A stretch of 17,407 nt of DNA from assembly GCA_020440745.1 (NCBI GenBank), contig JAGRNM010000006.1, forward strand, positions 1 through 17,407, given 5' to 3'. This stretch comes from Deltaproteobacteria bacterium (GTDB lineage Bacteria > UBA10199 > DSSB01). This document shows positions 6,533 through 13,132 of this stretch, piece by piece. The notes under the pieces were generated by a model. The model had not been told where the DNA came from. It saw only the letters and a program-made list of their open reading frames with translations, and searched no databases. Each line of letters opens with the position of its first letter. Position 1 is the stretch's first letter. The translations under genes were made by a program, and so were the position numbers.

Positions 6533-7525
6533 ATGAAAAAAACATTTGTTCTTTTGACTCTACTTATAATCCTTATTAGCAGCGCTGCACAAGCTGCCAC
6601 GGTTATCAAACTTGCTTCTTTAGCTCCAGAGGGTTCCACTTGGGACAAAACCTTAAGAGCCATGAATGAAGAAATCAAATCTCAAACGGGAGGCAACGTT
6701 TCTTTACAAATTTATTCCGGCGGAGTTGCCGGTGACGAAAAAGACGTTCTTCGCAAAATGCGCATTGGCCAGATCCATGCTGGAGCCTTTACTGGAGTGG
6801 GACTAGGACAAATCGTGCCCGCCACTCGAATTTTAGAACTTCCCTTACTTTTTAACTCTTACGAAGAAGTTGACTACGTTAAAGAAAAGATTCGTCCTGA
6901 ATTAGAAAAAGCTTTTTCAGCTAAAGGCTTTGAACTTTTAGGTTGGGCTGAGGCAGGCTTTGTTAATATTTTTTCTAATAAAGCTATTGCCAAACAGTCG
7001 GACATGGAAGGCGTCAAATGCTGGGTTTGGGAAGGAGACCCTCTAGCCCAAGCCATGACCGAGGCCTTAGGCATTGCCCCTATTCCTTTGTCCATGCCTG
7101 ATGTCTTAACTAGTTTACAAACCAACCTCATCGACTGCGTCTATGGTCCTCCTCTAGCCGTTTTAGTTTTGCAATGGGGCACTAAAGTAAGTCATCTTAC
7201 GGATATAAAACTAGCCAACTCTACCGGAGCTCTTTTAGTTAGTAAAAAAATCATGGCCAAACTCAGCCCTGAAGAACAAAAAATTCTTAAAACAGTGATC
7301 GACCAATACTCCAAACAATTAGTCACCAAAATCCGCCAAGAAAATACCCAAGCTCTAGAATCTCTTAAGAACAATGGTATTCAAGTAGTCAAGGTCGCAC
7401 CTAAGGATCTAGAAGAATTAAAAAAACTTTCCTCTGAAGTCTGGCCTAAGCTAGTTGGCAAACTTTATTCTGCTGAGTTATTAGCCAAAGTCCAAGGCTA
7501 CCTTAAAGAAAAACGAGGAAAATAA
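6533..7525 (+). CDS. dctP: TRAP transporter substrate-binding protein, DctP family (TatT-associated type)
   Basis: This periplasmic protein captures the ligand for the TRAP transporter encoded around it. Residues 1-21 are a signal peptide (cut after AAQA); the mature protein starts ATVIKLASLAPEGSTWDKT, a standard DctP opening. The 330-residue length is normal. Typical DctP proteins have an arginine in a G-x-K-x-R motif that clamps the substrate carboxylate. At that place this protein reads GVKCWVWEGDP (160-170), with no arginine. I recall the same W-V-W-E-G-D pattern in other TatT-linked binding proteins, where a hydrophobic ligand has been proposed. GGGAGG at 6519-6524, eight bases before the ATG, is a strong ribosome-binding site. 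A hairpin follows the gene. Confidence 0.9.
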   Translation: MKKTFVLLTLLIILISSAAQAATVIKLASLAPEGSTWDKTLRAMNEEIKSQTGGNVSLQIYSGGVAGDEKDVLRKMRIGQIHAGAFTGVGLGQIVPATRILELPLLFNSYEEVDYVKEKIRPELEKAFSAKGFELLGWAEAGFVNIFSNKAIAKQSDMEGVKCWVWEGDPLAQAMTEALGIAPIPLSMPDVLTSLQTNLIDCVYGPPLAVLVLQWGTKVSHLTDIKLANSTGALLVSKKIMAKLSPEEQKILKTVIDQYSKQLVTKIRQENTQALESLKNNGIQVVKVAPKDLEELKKLSSEVWPKLVGKLYSAELLAKVQGYLKEKRGK

Positions 7526-7554
7526 TTTTTTAAATTAATAATTAAAAGAGTCCT

Positions 7555-7600
7555 AGAAAAACTAGGCCGACTATCCCGTTTGGCCTAGTTTTTCTTTTAA
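7555..7600 (+). terminator. Strong hairpin with U-tract between dctP and dctQ
   Basis: AGAAAAACTAGGCC (7555-7568) pairs perfectly over 14 bases with GGCCTAGTTTTTCT (7582-7595), leaving a 13-base loop. The G-C-rich part is the loop-proximal CTAGGCC/GGCCTAG, and the right arm runs into TTTTTCTTTT. It lies 29 bases after the dctP stop and 20 bases before the dctQ start. It could terminate part of the transcripts or protect the dctP mRNA 3' end, so that the binding protein is made in excess over the membrane subunits. Which of these applies is inferred. Confidence 0.8.
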
Positions 7601-7619
7601 AAATAACTCTGTTGAAGTC

Positions 7620-8159
7620 ATGAAATTCATTCGTCGACTCAGCCAAATACTAGAACATCTAGAAAGTGCTCTAGCTTCTCTTGCCTTAATCACGATGATT
7701 ATTTTGGGAAGTCTGCAGGTGGCTTTACGCAATATCTGGGATACAGGCATTACCTGGGGTGATCCCATTGTCAGGGCCCTGGTAATTTGGGTGGGCTTTT
7801 TGTTTGTTTCTATGGCGACCCATCAAAGAGGTCACATCCGTTTTGATGTTTTAAGTAAGTTTTTACCCGAACGCTTAAAAAACTTATGCCTTGGTATTGT
7901 ACACCTTGCTTCAAGCACAGTCTGTCTCTATCTTTTAGAAGCAGCTTGGAACTTCTTAAAAGACGAAAAAGAATTTGGAGGCATGTTAGTAGAAGGTCTG
8001 CCCAATCATTGGGCTTTAAGTATTATTCCTATAAGCTTTGCGATTATGGGTGCTCGCTTTTTGATGCTTAGCTTAGAAGATATCAAACACTTTATCTCGC
8101 CTGATTCTAAAGAAGAAGAGTCTAATAACACTCAAATCGAGAAAGGACAGGGAGCTTAA
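7620..8159 (+). CDS. dctQ: TRAP transporter small membrane subunit DctQ
   Basis: DctQ is the four-helix inner-membrane subunit that pairs with DctM. The 179-residue product shows four hydrophobic stretches: about residues 20-38 (LASLALITMIILGSLQVAL), 52-68 (ALVIWVGFLFVSMATHQ), 92-110 and 133-150. It also has the family signature TWGDPIVRALVIWVGFL and RGHIRFD in the helix 2-3 region. The C terminus is a charged tail. The ATG at 7620 has only a weak ribosome-binding site (GAAG). The stop codon is one base from the dctM start, so the two membrane subunits are probably translationally coupled. The preceding hairpin should lower its expression relative to dctP. Confidence 0.88.
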   Translation: MKFIRRLSQILEHLESALASLALITMIILGSLQVALRNIWDTGITWGDPIVRALVIWVGFLFVSMATHQRGHIRFDVLSKFLPERLKNLCLGIVHLASSTVCLYLLEAAWNFLKDEKEFGGMLVEGLPNHWALSIIPISFAIMGARFLMLSLEDIKHFISPDSKEEESNNTQIEKGQGA

Positions 8160-8160
8160 A

Positions 8161-9462
8161 ATGCCCATGGTTTTAGTCATCTTTTTGATTGCGGTTTTGG
8201 GCGCACCCCTTTTTATTATCTTTGGCGCCATTGCCTTAGAAGCCTTTCATCAAGTGGATATCCCTTCTAGCGCTATTGTCATTGAAATGAGTCGCCTAGT
8301 CAGTGCGCCCACCTTATCGGCTATTCCTCTTTTTACTTTTGCAGGCTACCTCATGGCCGAAAGCGGTACTCCTAAACGGCTGGTCAATTTAAGTAAGGCC
8401 CTCTTTGGTTGGTTACCCGGTGGTCTGGCTATTGTTAGCTTGATTGCTTGTGCTTTTTTTACCGCTTTTACCGGTGCTTCAGGCGTTACCATTATTGCTT
8501 TAGGTGGTTTACTCTATCCTATTTTAATTAAAGAATCTTATGGAGAAGACTTTACAACCGGACTTATGACTACAGGTGGGTCCTTGGGTTTATTATTCCC
8601 TCCCTCTTTACCTATTATTCTCTATGGGCTTGTAGCAGGCGTCAGCGTCAACCAACTTTTTGCGGCAGGTATTTTTCCAGGATTTTTAATTATGGTGATC
8701 CTAGGAGCTTACGCCTTAAGACAAAGCTTTAAAGCTAAAAAAGAACAGGCTTCTCTAGCCCTACAAACCCCCGCCGAATCGGAAGAAGAAAAAATAACTC
8801 TAGGAAAAGCTCTTTATGAAGCAGCTTTAGAGATTCCTCTTCCTTTTATTATTTTAATTGGTATTTATGGAGGCTACTTTACCGCTAGTGAAGCCGCTGC
8901 CATCACGGCACTCTATGTCTTAATTGTAGAAGTTTTTCTCTATCGAGATGTTAGTTTTTTTAAAGACCTTCCTAGGATTATTAAAGAAAGCATGGTCTTA
9001 GTAGGATCCATCATTGTGATCTTAGCCGTCGCCATGGGATTTACTTCTTATTTAGTAGATGAACAAATTCCCAATAAGATCTTTGATTGGATCCAAGGAT
9101 TTATTACCAACAAATGGGCTTTTTTAATTGCCCTTAATATCTTTTTGCTTATCGTAGGTAGTTTGATGGATATTTTTAGCGCCATTATTGTGGTGGTGCC
9201 TATTATTTTACCCATCGCTGCGCGATTTGGTATTCATCCTGTGCATTTGGCCATGATTTTTCTAACTAATTTAGAAATTGGCTATATTACTCCTCCCGTA
9301 GGAATTAATCTTTTTATCTCTAGTATTCGATTTAAAAAATCTATTACCCATCTTTATAAAGTCAGCCTGCCCTTTCTTTTTCTACTATTAATTGCTCTTA
9401 TGGTGATCACCTATTGGAGCGATTTAAGTTTATTCTTAGTAGAGTACTGGGGAGTCAAATAA
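8161..9462 (+). CDS. dctM: TRAP transporter large membrane subunit DctM
   Basis: DctM is the transport channel of the TRAP system, using a Na+ (or H+) gradient to drive import from DctP. The 433-residue product is a polytopic membrane protein of normal length with many hydrophobic helices. Family blocks are clear: FTGASGVTIIALGGLLYPIL, then GGSLGLLFPPSLPIILYGL near residues 138-156, and LEIGYITPPVGINLFI in the second half. The start is supported by GGGAG eight bases before the ATG. It is the last gene of the tatT-dctP-dctQ-dctM set; an 8-base inverted repeat overlapping the stop (9460-9467/9478-9485) lacks a U-tract. The substrate cannot be told from this subunit. Confidence 0.92.
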   Translation: MPMVLVIFLIAVLGAPLFIIFGAIALEAFHQVDIPSSAIVIEMSRLVSAPTLSAIPLFTFAGYLMAESGTPKRLVNLSKALFGWLPGGLAIVSLIACAFFTAFTGASGVTIIALGGLLYPILIKESYGEDFTTGLMTTGGSLGLLFPPSLPIILYGLVAGVSVNQLFAAGIFPGFLIMVILGAYALRQSFKAKKEQASLALQTPAESEEEKITLGKALYEAALEIPLPFIILIGIYGGYFTASEAAAITALYVLIVEVFLYRDVSFFKDLPRIIKESMVLVGSIIVILAVAMGFTSYLVDEQIPNKIFDWIQGFITNKWAFLIALNIFLLIVGSLMDIFSAIIVVVPIILPIAARFGIHPVHLAMIFLTNLEIGYITPPVGINLFISSIRFKKSITHLYKVSLPFLFLLLIALMVITYWSDLSLFLVEYWGVK

Positions 9463-9540
9463 TCTTACTCTCTTACTTAAGATTAAAAGCTAAATTAATT
9501 TTGATTTATCATTTTTTATTTTTCATTTACCTTAGTCCCC

Positions 9541-10413
9541 ATGTCTCAAAACCGTCTAAGACAAATTCGCCGTGTCCTTTGGATAACTTTAGCGCTTAAT
9601 TTTTTGGTGGCTTTAGCCAAGCTAATCTACGGCTACTTTACAGAAAGCCTAAGTATGATGGCGGACGGCTACCATTCTCTCTTAGACGGCACCTCTAATA
9701 TCATTGGACTAGTGGCCGTAGGCTTTGCCGCAAAACCCGCTGATGACAATCATCCTTATGGCCACCGTAAGATCGAAGCCATAGCAGCTATCTTAATTAG
9801 CGGTATGATGTTTTTAAGCTGTTATGAAATTCTTTCTAAGGCCTACTTTAGACTCTCTCATACTGTAACTCCTGAAGTCACTTTATGGAGTTTTCTCATC
9901 ATGCTAGGTACCATGACTATCAACCTTGGCGTCAGCCGCTATGAACACCGCGAAGGCGAACGTCTATCCAGCCAAATCCTTACTGCGGATAGCGCCCATA
10001 CAGCCACCGACTTTTATGCTAGTCTCTCAGTGATGATTGCCTTAGGTGCTGCTTATTTTCAGCTTTTTTGGCTGGATATTGCTGCGGCTATCTTAATTGC
10101 GCTTTTAGTGGGCTACAGCGGTTACAAAATTGTTTGGGAAAGTATTCATATCCTGATTGACACAGCTCCTCTAGATCCTGAACCCATTGCCCAAATCGCC
10201 CTTAAAATTCCCGGAGTACAACACTGTCATCATATCCGCACCCGAGGACATAGCAAGGCGATTTATATGGATCTTAATATTCATGTAGATCCCAAAATGA
10301 ATATCCAATCAGCCCACGAATTAAGCCATCAAGTGATTCAAAACATTAAAGATAAAATGCCTGAGGTAATCGACGTTGTTGTTCACACTGAACCCGCCAC
10401 TCCCCACGAATAA
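9541..10413 (+). CDS. Cation diffusion facilitator (FieF/YiiP-type) metal exporter
   Basis: CDF proteins export divalent metals from the cytoplasm in exchange for protons as homodimers. The 290-residue product has six membrane helices followed by a cytoplasmic ferredoxin-like domain. Aligned by eye with E. coli YiiP, the transport site is His45/Asp49 in helix 2 (ADGYHSLLD) and His153/Asp157 in helix 5 (ADSAHTATD). This is an HD-HD set, as in many zinc exporters, rather than the DD-HD of YiiP. The second site motif DDNHPYGHRKIEA (68-80) is present, and the C-terminal domain has His residues in HCHHIRTRGH, NIHVD, SAHE and VVHTEP that match the dimer-interface metal site. Zinc as the main substrate is inference. 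No Shine-Dalgarno sequence precedes the ATG; the leader is U-rich. Confidence 0.9.
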   Translation: MSQNRLRQIRRVLWITLALNFLVALAKLIYGYFTESLSMMADGYHSLLDGTSNIIGLVAVGFAAKPADDNHPYGHRKIEAIAAILISGMMFLSCYEILSKAYFRLSHTVTPEVTLWSFLIMLGTMTINLGVSRYEHREGERLSSQILTADSAHTATDFYASLSVMIALGAAYFQLFWLDIAAAILIALLVGYSGYKIVWESIHILIDTAPLDPEPIAQIALKIPGVQHCHHIRTRGHSKAIYMDLNIHVDPKMNIQSAHELSHQVIQNIKDKMPEVIDVVVHTEPATPHE

Positions 10414-10420
10414 TTAAGAT

Positions 10421-10453
10421 AAAAAAAAGCCAAGCCCCGAAGGACTTGGCTTT
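10421..10453 (-). terminator. Intrinsic terminator of the ATP synthase F0 cluster
   Basis: On the minus strand AAAGCCAAG pairs with CTTGGCTTT (arms 10426-10434 and 10445-10453, 10-base loop) and is followed by eight T residues (A-run 10421-10428). It lies 28 bases beyond the atpE stop. The CDF gene converges from the other side, but on the plus strand only three T residues follow the stem, so it is oriented to end atpE transcripts. Confidence 0.88.
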
Positions 10454-10481
10454 AGCTGATTGGACTAAAATCAGCAATCCC

Positions 10482-10820
10482 TTAAGCAGGAACGTTAGGA
10501 ATCTTGCCCAAAAGCAAGATTGCAATAACGAATCCATAAATAACCAAAGACTCAATCAGAGCCAAACCAATAATCATAGGAGTTTGCACTTTAGAAGCAG
10601 CTCCTGGATTACGAGCAATCCCTTCTAAAGCAACAGAGGCTGCCTTAGACTGACTAAGAGCGCCAAAAGCAGCAGCAATAGCAATTGCAATAGCTGCACC
10701 TAAGGCATAAATACCATTACTGTCAGCCGAAGCAGTTGCTGCGTAAGTATCAGCAAAAAGTGCTGAACTCACTAGCGTGACAGCTAGGAAACTAAAAAGA
10801 ACGTTCAAGGTTTTTTTCAT
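10482..10820 (-). CDS. atpE: ATP synthase F0 subunit c, with N-terminal signal-like extension
   Basis: Subunit c forms the rotating ring of the F-type ATP synthase. The two ring helices (about 37-65 and 80-106) flank the conserved loop ARNP (69-72). The ion-carrying glutamate is Glu90 in ALIESLVIYG. Spacing from Arg70 places Gln57, Glu90, Ser91 and Tyr95 exactly at the Gln32, Glu65, Ser66 and Tyr70 positions of the Na+-binding Ilyobacter tartaricus ring. At 112 residues it is about 30 longer than usual because of a hydrophobic N-terminal segment (MKKTLNVLFSFLAVTLVSSA) that looks like a signal peptide. I chose the ATG at 10820, six bases after AGGAG; the ATG at 10826 abuts that AGGAG. The F1 genes are not in the window. 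Confidence 0.93.
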   Translation of the reverse strand: MKKTLNVLFSFLAVTLVSSALFADTYAATASADSNGIYALGAAIAIAIAAAFGALSQSKAASVALEGIARNPGAASKVQTPMIIGLALIESLVIYGFVIAILLLGKIPNVPA

Positions 10821-10859
10821 CGTCATCTCCTGTTTTTATTATATTTATTTTATTTTTTA

Positions 10860-11555
10860 TTAATGGTGCTCTTCATGGGGCAGTGACAAGCCAACATAAA
10901 TAGTACTGAGCAGCGAAAATACAAAAGCCTGAATAAAAGATACAAAAACACCCAAAGCTAAAAAAACCACCGGCACTACCACGGGCACCAAGTCCGAAAA
11001 AATTCCTAAAACCATATGATCGCCTGTCATGTTACCTGCCAGACGAAGAGCCAAAGAAAGAGGCCTTACAAAAACCCCAATAATCTCAACCACCAACATT
11101 AAAGGAGCTAAGAAGATCACCGGACCCATAAAGTGCTTTAGATAAGCTAGCCCCTGCGTTTTTAAACCCACATAATTAAAATAAACAAAAACAGCGATAC
11201 CCAAGGCAAAGGTGGTATTAAAGTTATCAGTAGGAGGCAAAAAACCAGGGATCACACCCAAAAGGTTATTTAAAAAGATAAAGATAAATAAAGAAGCCAC
11301 AAAGGGAAAATAACGTTTAGCCTCGTGACCCAAAATACCTTCCATCAAAGTCAAAAGCCCTTCACAAGCTACTTCAAAAATATTGATCAAACTCAACTTA
11401 CTGGCAGGCACTAGATGTTTCTCAGTATTTCTTAGACGGATTCGGACGATCAAACCTAATAAAAGCATCAAAAGCGCAATTAAAGCCGCATGAGCCACAT
11501 GCACATAGTGATGATCGATATGAAGAAGGTGTCCTAACCAAGAAAAGTGTCCCAT
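10860..11555 (-). CDS. atpB: ATP synthase F0 subunit a
   Basis: Subunit a provides the two ion half-channels next to the c-ring. The 231-residue product has several membrane helices and the diagnostic helix VRPLSLALRLAGNMTGDHM, in which Arg171 corresponds to the essential Arg210 of E. coli. The last helix carries FVSFIQAFVFSLLSTIYV, with Gln209 at the place of E. coli Gln252. The N-terminal His-rich segment and the short length are usual for this type of a-subunit. The ATG at 11555 is chosen over the TTG at 11561; GGAA lies eight bases upstream. It sits 39 bases before atpE and 89 bases after atpI on the same strand. Confidence 0.93.
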   Translation of the reverse strand: MGHFSWLGHLLHIDHHYVHVAHAALIALLMLLLGLIVRIRLRNTEKHLVPASKLSLINIFEVACEGLLTLMEGILGHEAKRYFPFVASLFIFIFLNNLLGVIPGFLPPTDNFNTTFALGIAVFVYFNYVGLKTQGLAYLKHFMGPVIFLAPLMLVVEIIGVFVRPLSLALRLAGNMTGDHMVLGIFSDLVPVVVPVVFLALGVFVSFIQAFVFSLLSTIYVGLSLPHEEHH

Positions 11556-11584
11556 AAGCAAGATTCCAAAAACTTGTCCTGACT

Positions 11585-11605
11585 AAAAACCTACCTCAAG
11601 GCAGG
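11585..11605 (-). terminator. Possible attenuator hairpin between atpI and atpB
   Basis: On the minus strand CCTGCC (11605-11600) and GGTAGG (11595-11590) form a six-pair stem, including one G-U pair, closed by the tetraloop TTGA and followed by five T residues (11589-11585). It has the shape of a weak intrinsic terminator. It lies 30 bases before the atpB start, inside the presumed operon, so it may be a partial terminator or a chance structure. Confidence 0.35.
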
Positions 11606-11644
11606 CAGACAGGGATTTAATAAAAAAAATTAATACCTACTTAT

Positions 11645-12025
11645 CTATCCTTTGATCATGCCCCAAACTCCCTGCAAGACAATTGCCATGACCAAAGTAC
11701 TTATACCCAATAAAAAAGGCACCAAAGGGGGTTTTAAAAACCATAAAATCAAAGCTAAACCACCAAAAATAAGAGTCAGCTTTAAAAGTGCTAAAAGAGC
11801 TAAGAGGGCTTTGCTAAATTTTCTCTGACCTGTCAATCCCGCTACTAACAATCTCCAAAGCCTTAAATTAAGGACGCTTAAAAGTCCCCCACAAAAGAAA
11901 GCCCAAAACCAAGCAAAGTCTTGTTTAAGTAAGACCAATAAAAGACCCAAAAGCACCAAGCTAAGATTAATCCATTCTAGCAAGCTAGAACTCAAGGGAC
12001 TTGTTTTGGAGTCTTCCTGAATCAT
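11645..12025 (-). CDS. atpI: ATP synthase subunit I-like membrane protein
   Basis: AtpI-type proteins are small membrane proteins encoded at the head of F0 operons; proposed roles are help in c-ring assembly and, with AtpZ, magnesium handling. The 126-residue product has four hydrophobic stretches, roughly 15-34, 38-55, 70-95 and 100-122. It fits the ATP synthase I family in size, helix count and the 'G-G-x-x-S-x-x-N' turn (CGGLLSVLNLRLW). Sequence conservation in this family is low, so position is the main evidence. Its ATG at 12025 overlaps the atpZ stop codon (ATGA), and AAGGAGG lies four bases upstream, which indicates translational coupling. Confidence 0.75.
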   Translation of the reverse strand: MIQEDSKTSPLSSSLLEWINLSLVLLGLLLVLLKQDFAWFWAFFCGGLLSVLNLRLWRLLVAGLTGQRKFSKALLALLALLKLTLIFGGLALILWFLKPPLVPFLLGISTLVMAIVLQGVWGMIKG

Positions 12026-12279
12026 GGGGCCTCCTTGGACTTTTCTTCTAGCTTTTCTTTATAGCGGATCAGCTTAAAAAGCTGAGTAAAGCCCACTAGG
12101 CTTCCTAAAAGCAAACCCACCAAAGTCCCCCAGGGAGACCAGCCTAGGTGCCGATCCACATAATCGCCTGCTAAAAGGCCAAGCACCACACTCATGGCCA
12201 ACTGAAAACCAATGGCGCCATACAGGCCCCAGGCCCACAAAAAACCCTTGGCCTGCTTCTTGTTTGGCTGCTTCTTCAA
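12022..12279 (-). CDS. atpZ: AtpZ/AtpI family protein at the head of the F0 cluster
   Basis: The 85-residue product has two membrane helices separated by a short polar loop: GAIGFQLAMSVVLGLLAGDY, then DRHLGWSPWGTLVGLLLG leading into SLVGFTQLFKLIRYKEKLEE. This matches the small AtpZ family that precedes atpI and atpB in many F-type operons. The start is uncertain. The only initiation-type codon before the first helix is a TTG at 12279, with an in-frame stop just upstream and no convincing Shine-Dalgarno sequence. An overlapping frame from a GTG at 12298 reads acidic residues up to about 12240, but after that it only shadows atpZ. The 140 bases upstream of the gene, up to queC, hold no clear promoter or gene. 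Confidence 0.75.
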   Translation of the reverse strand: MKKQPNKKQAKGFLWAWGLYGAIGFQLAMSVVLGLLAGDYVDRHLGWSPWGTLVGLLLGSLVGFTQLFKLIRYKEKLEEKSKEAP

Positions 12280-12419
12280 GCCGCGGCTCGGCTAACACGG
12301 CCTATTCAAAAGGGTCAAGTAATCAAGATAAGGTTTTTCAAAAAGAAAGCAAAAAGCTTCTAAGAGACTATCTTTGTTTAAGATTTAAGCAGGAGACTCT
12401 TAAAAAAATTAAAGCAAAA

Positions 12420-13127
12420 CTAAACAGAAAAGGGAGAAGCAGCATAGCCCGCCTTTAGCTCTTGCCAAAGTCCTGCTTGATGAAAAGCTCTTATAGAACG
12501 CAAACAGCTCTCACAGGTCCCACAACGCTTAGACCCTCCCAAATAACAGCTCCAAACCTTGTCTAAGGGCACTCCTAGTTCTTTAGCTTTTTGGACGATT
12601 TCTCTTTTATTAAGACCAATGGTAGGCGCTACGACCTCCAAGCCTTTAAGAGTACTTAGGGCAAAAAAACTCTCTGCCCTAGCCACAAAGTTGGCACTAT
12701 TATCAGGAAAAGTCATAGCTTCTTCTGCATTAAAGCCTACGGCGATTTTTCCAATACCCAAGGCTTCAGCGTAACAAGCAGCGATGTTTAAAAATAAACC
12801 ATTGCGATTGGGTACCCAAACTGCTTGAGCGGATTTTTCTGTCTCACTGCGAGAGTCTAATTTCTCCATTTTAATTTGAGGCACCACCTGGTCATTCATC
12901 ACCAAAGCGGTATGGGTGAGTTTTTTTAAAAAAGCCAAGTCCAAGCACTCTAAGTCTAAGGACAAAGCCTTAGCAATGGCCTTGGCAGCGGACTTTTCCC
13001 GCTTGGCTGCTTTTTGACCGTAGTCAAAAAATAAAGCCTTGCCCCTGGCTTGGCGGTTTTCTTTAGAAAGGGCAAAGGCACTCACTGCACTATCCAAACC
13101 GCCAGAGAGAATGACAATAAAAGACAT
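12420..13127 (-). CDS. queC: 7-cyano-7-deazaguanine synthase
   Basis: QueC converts 7-carboxy-7-deazaguanine to preQ0 with ATP and ammonia, on the path to the tRNA base queuosine. The PP-loop SGGLDS is at residues 8-13, and VPNRNGLFLNIAACYAEALG (105-124) is a hallmark block. The zinc site is four cysteines near the C terminus: Cys194, Cys202, Cys205 and Cys208 (CYLGGSKRCGTCESC). The length of 235 residues is normal. It starts five bases after the PhaR-type gene stop and has no clear Shine-Dalgarno sequence, so it may depend on translation of the upstream gene. No other queuosine genes are in the window. Confidence 0.95.
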   Translation of the reverse strand: MSFIVILSGGLDSAVSAFALSKENRQARGKALFFDYGQKAAKREKSAAKAIAKALSLDLECLDLAFLKKLTHTALVMNDQVVPQIKMEKLDSRSETEKSAQAVWVPNRNGLFLNIAACYAEALGIGKIAVGFNAEEAMTFPDNSANFVARAESFFALSTLKGLEVVAPTIGLNKREIVQKAKELGVPLDKVWSCYLGGSKRCGTCESCLRSIRAFHQAGLWQELKAGYAASPFSV

Positions 13128-13132
13128 GTAAT

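Noticed and set aside
9460..9485. Inverted repeat TAATCTTA / TAAGATTA overlapping the dctM stop codon, considered as a terminator.
   Set aside because: The 8-base stem is almost all A-T and is followed by AAAG rather than a T-tract, so it is too weak to call.
12074..12298. Overlapping open frame starting MLAEPRLEEAAKQ in front of and across atpZ.
   Set aside because: Beyond its first 20 residues it is only a frame-shadow of atpZ with Trp/Cys/Arg-rich nonsense composition; atpZ itself has clean membrane helices. Its first residues are mentioned under atpZ because the atpZ start is uncertain.
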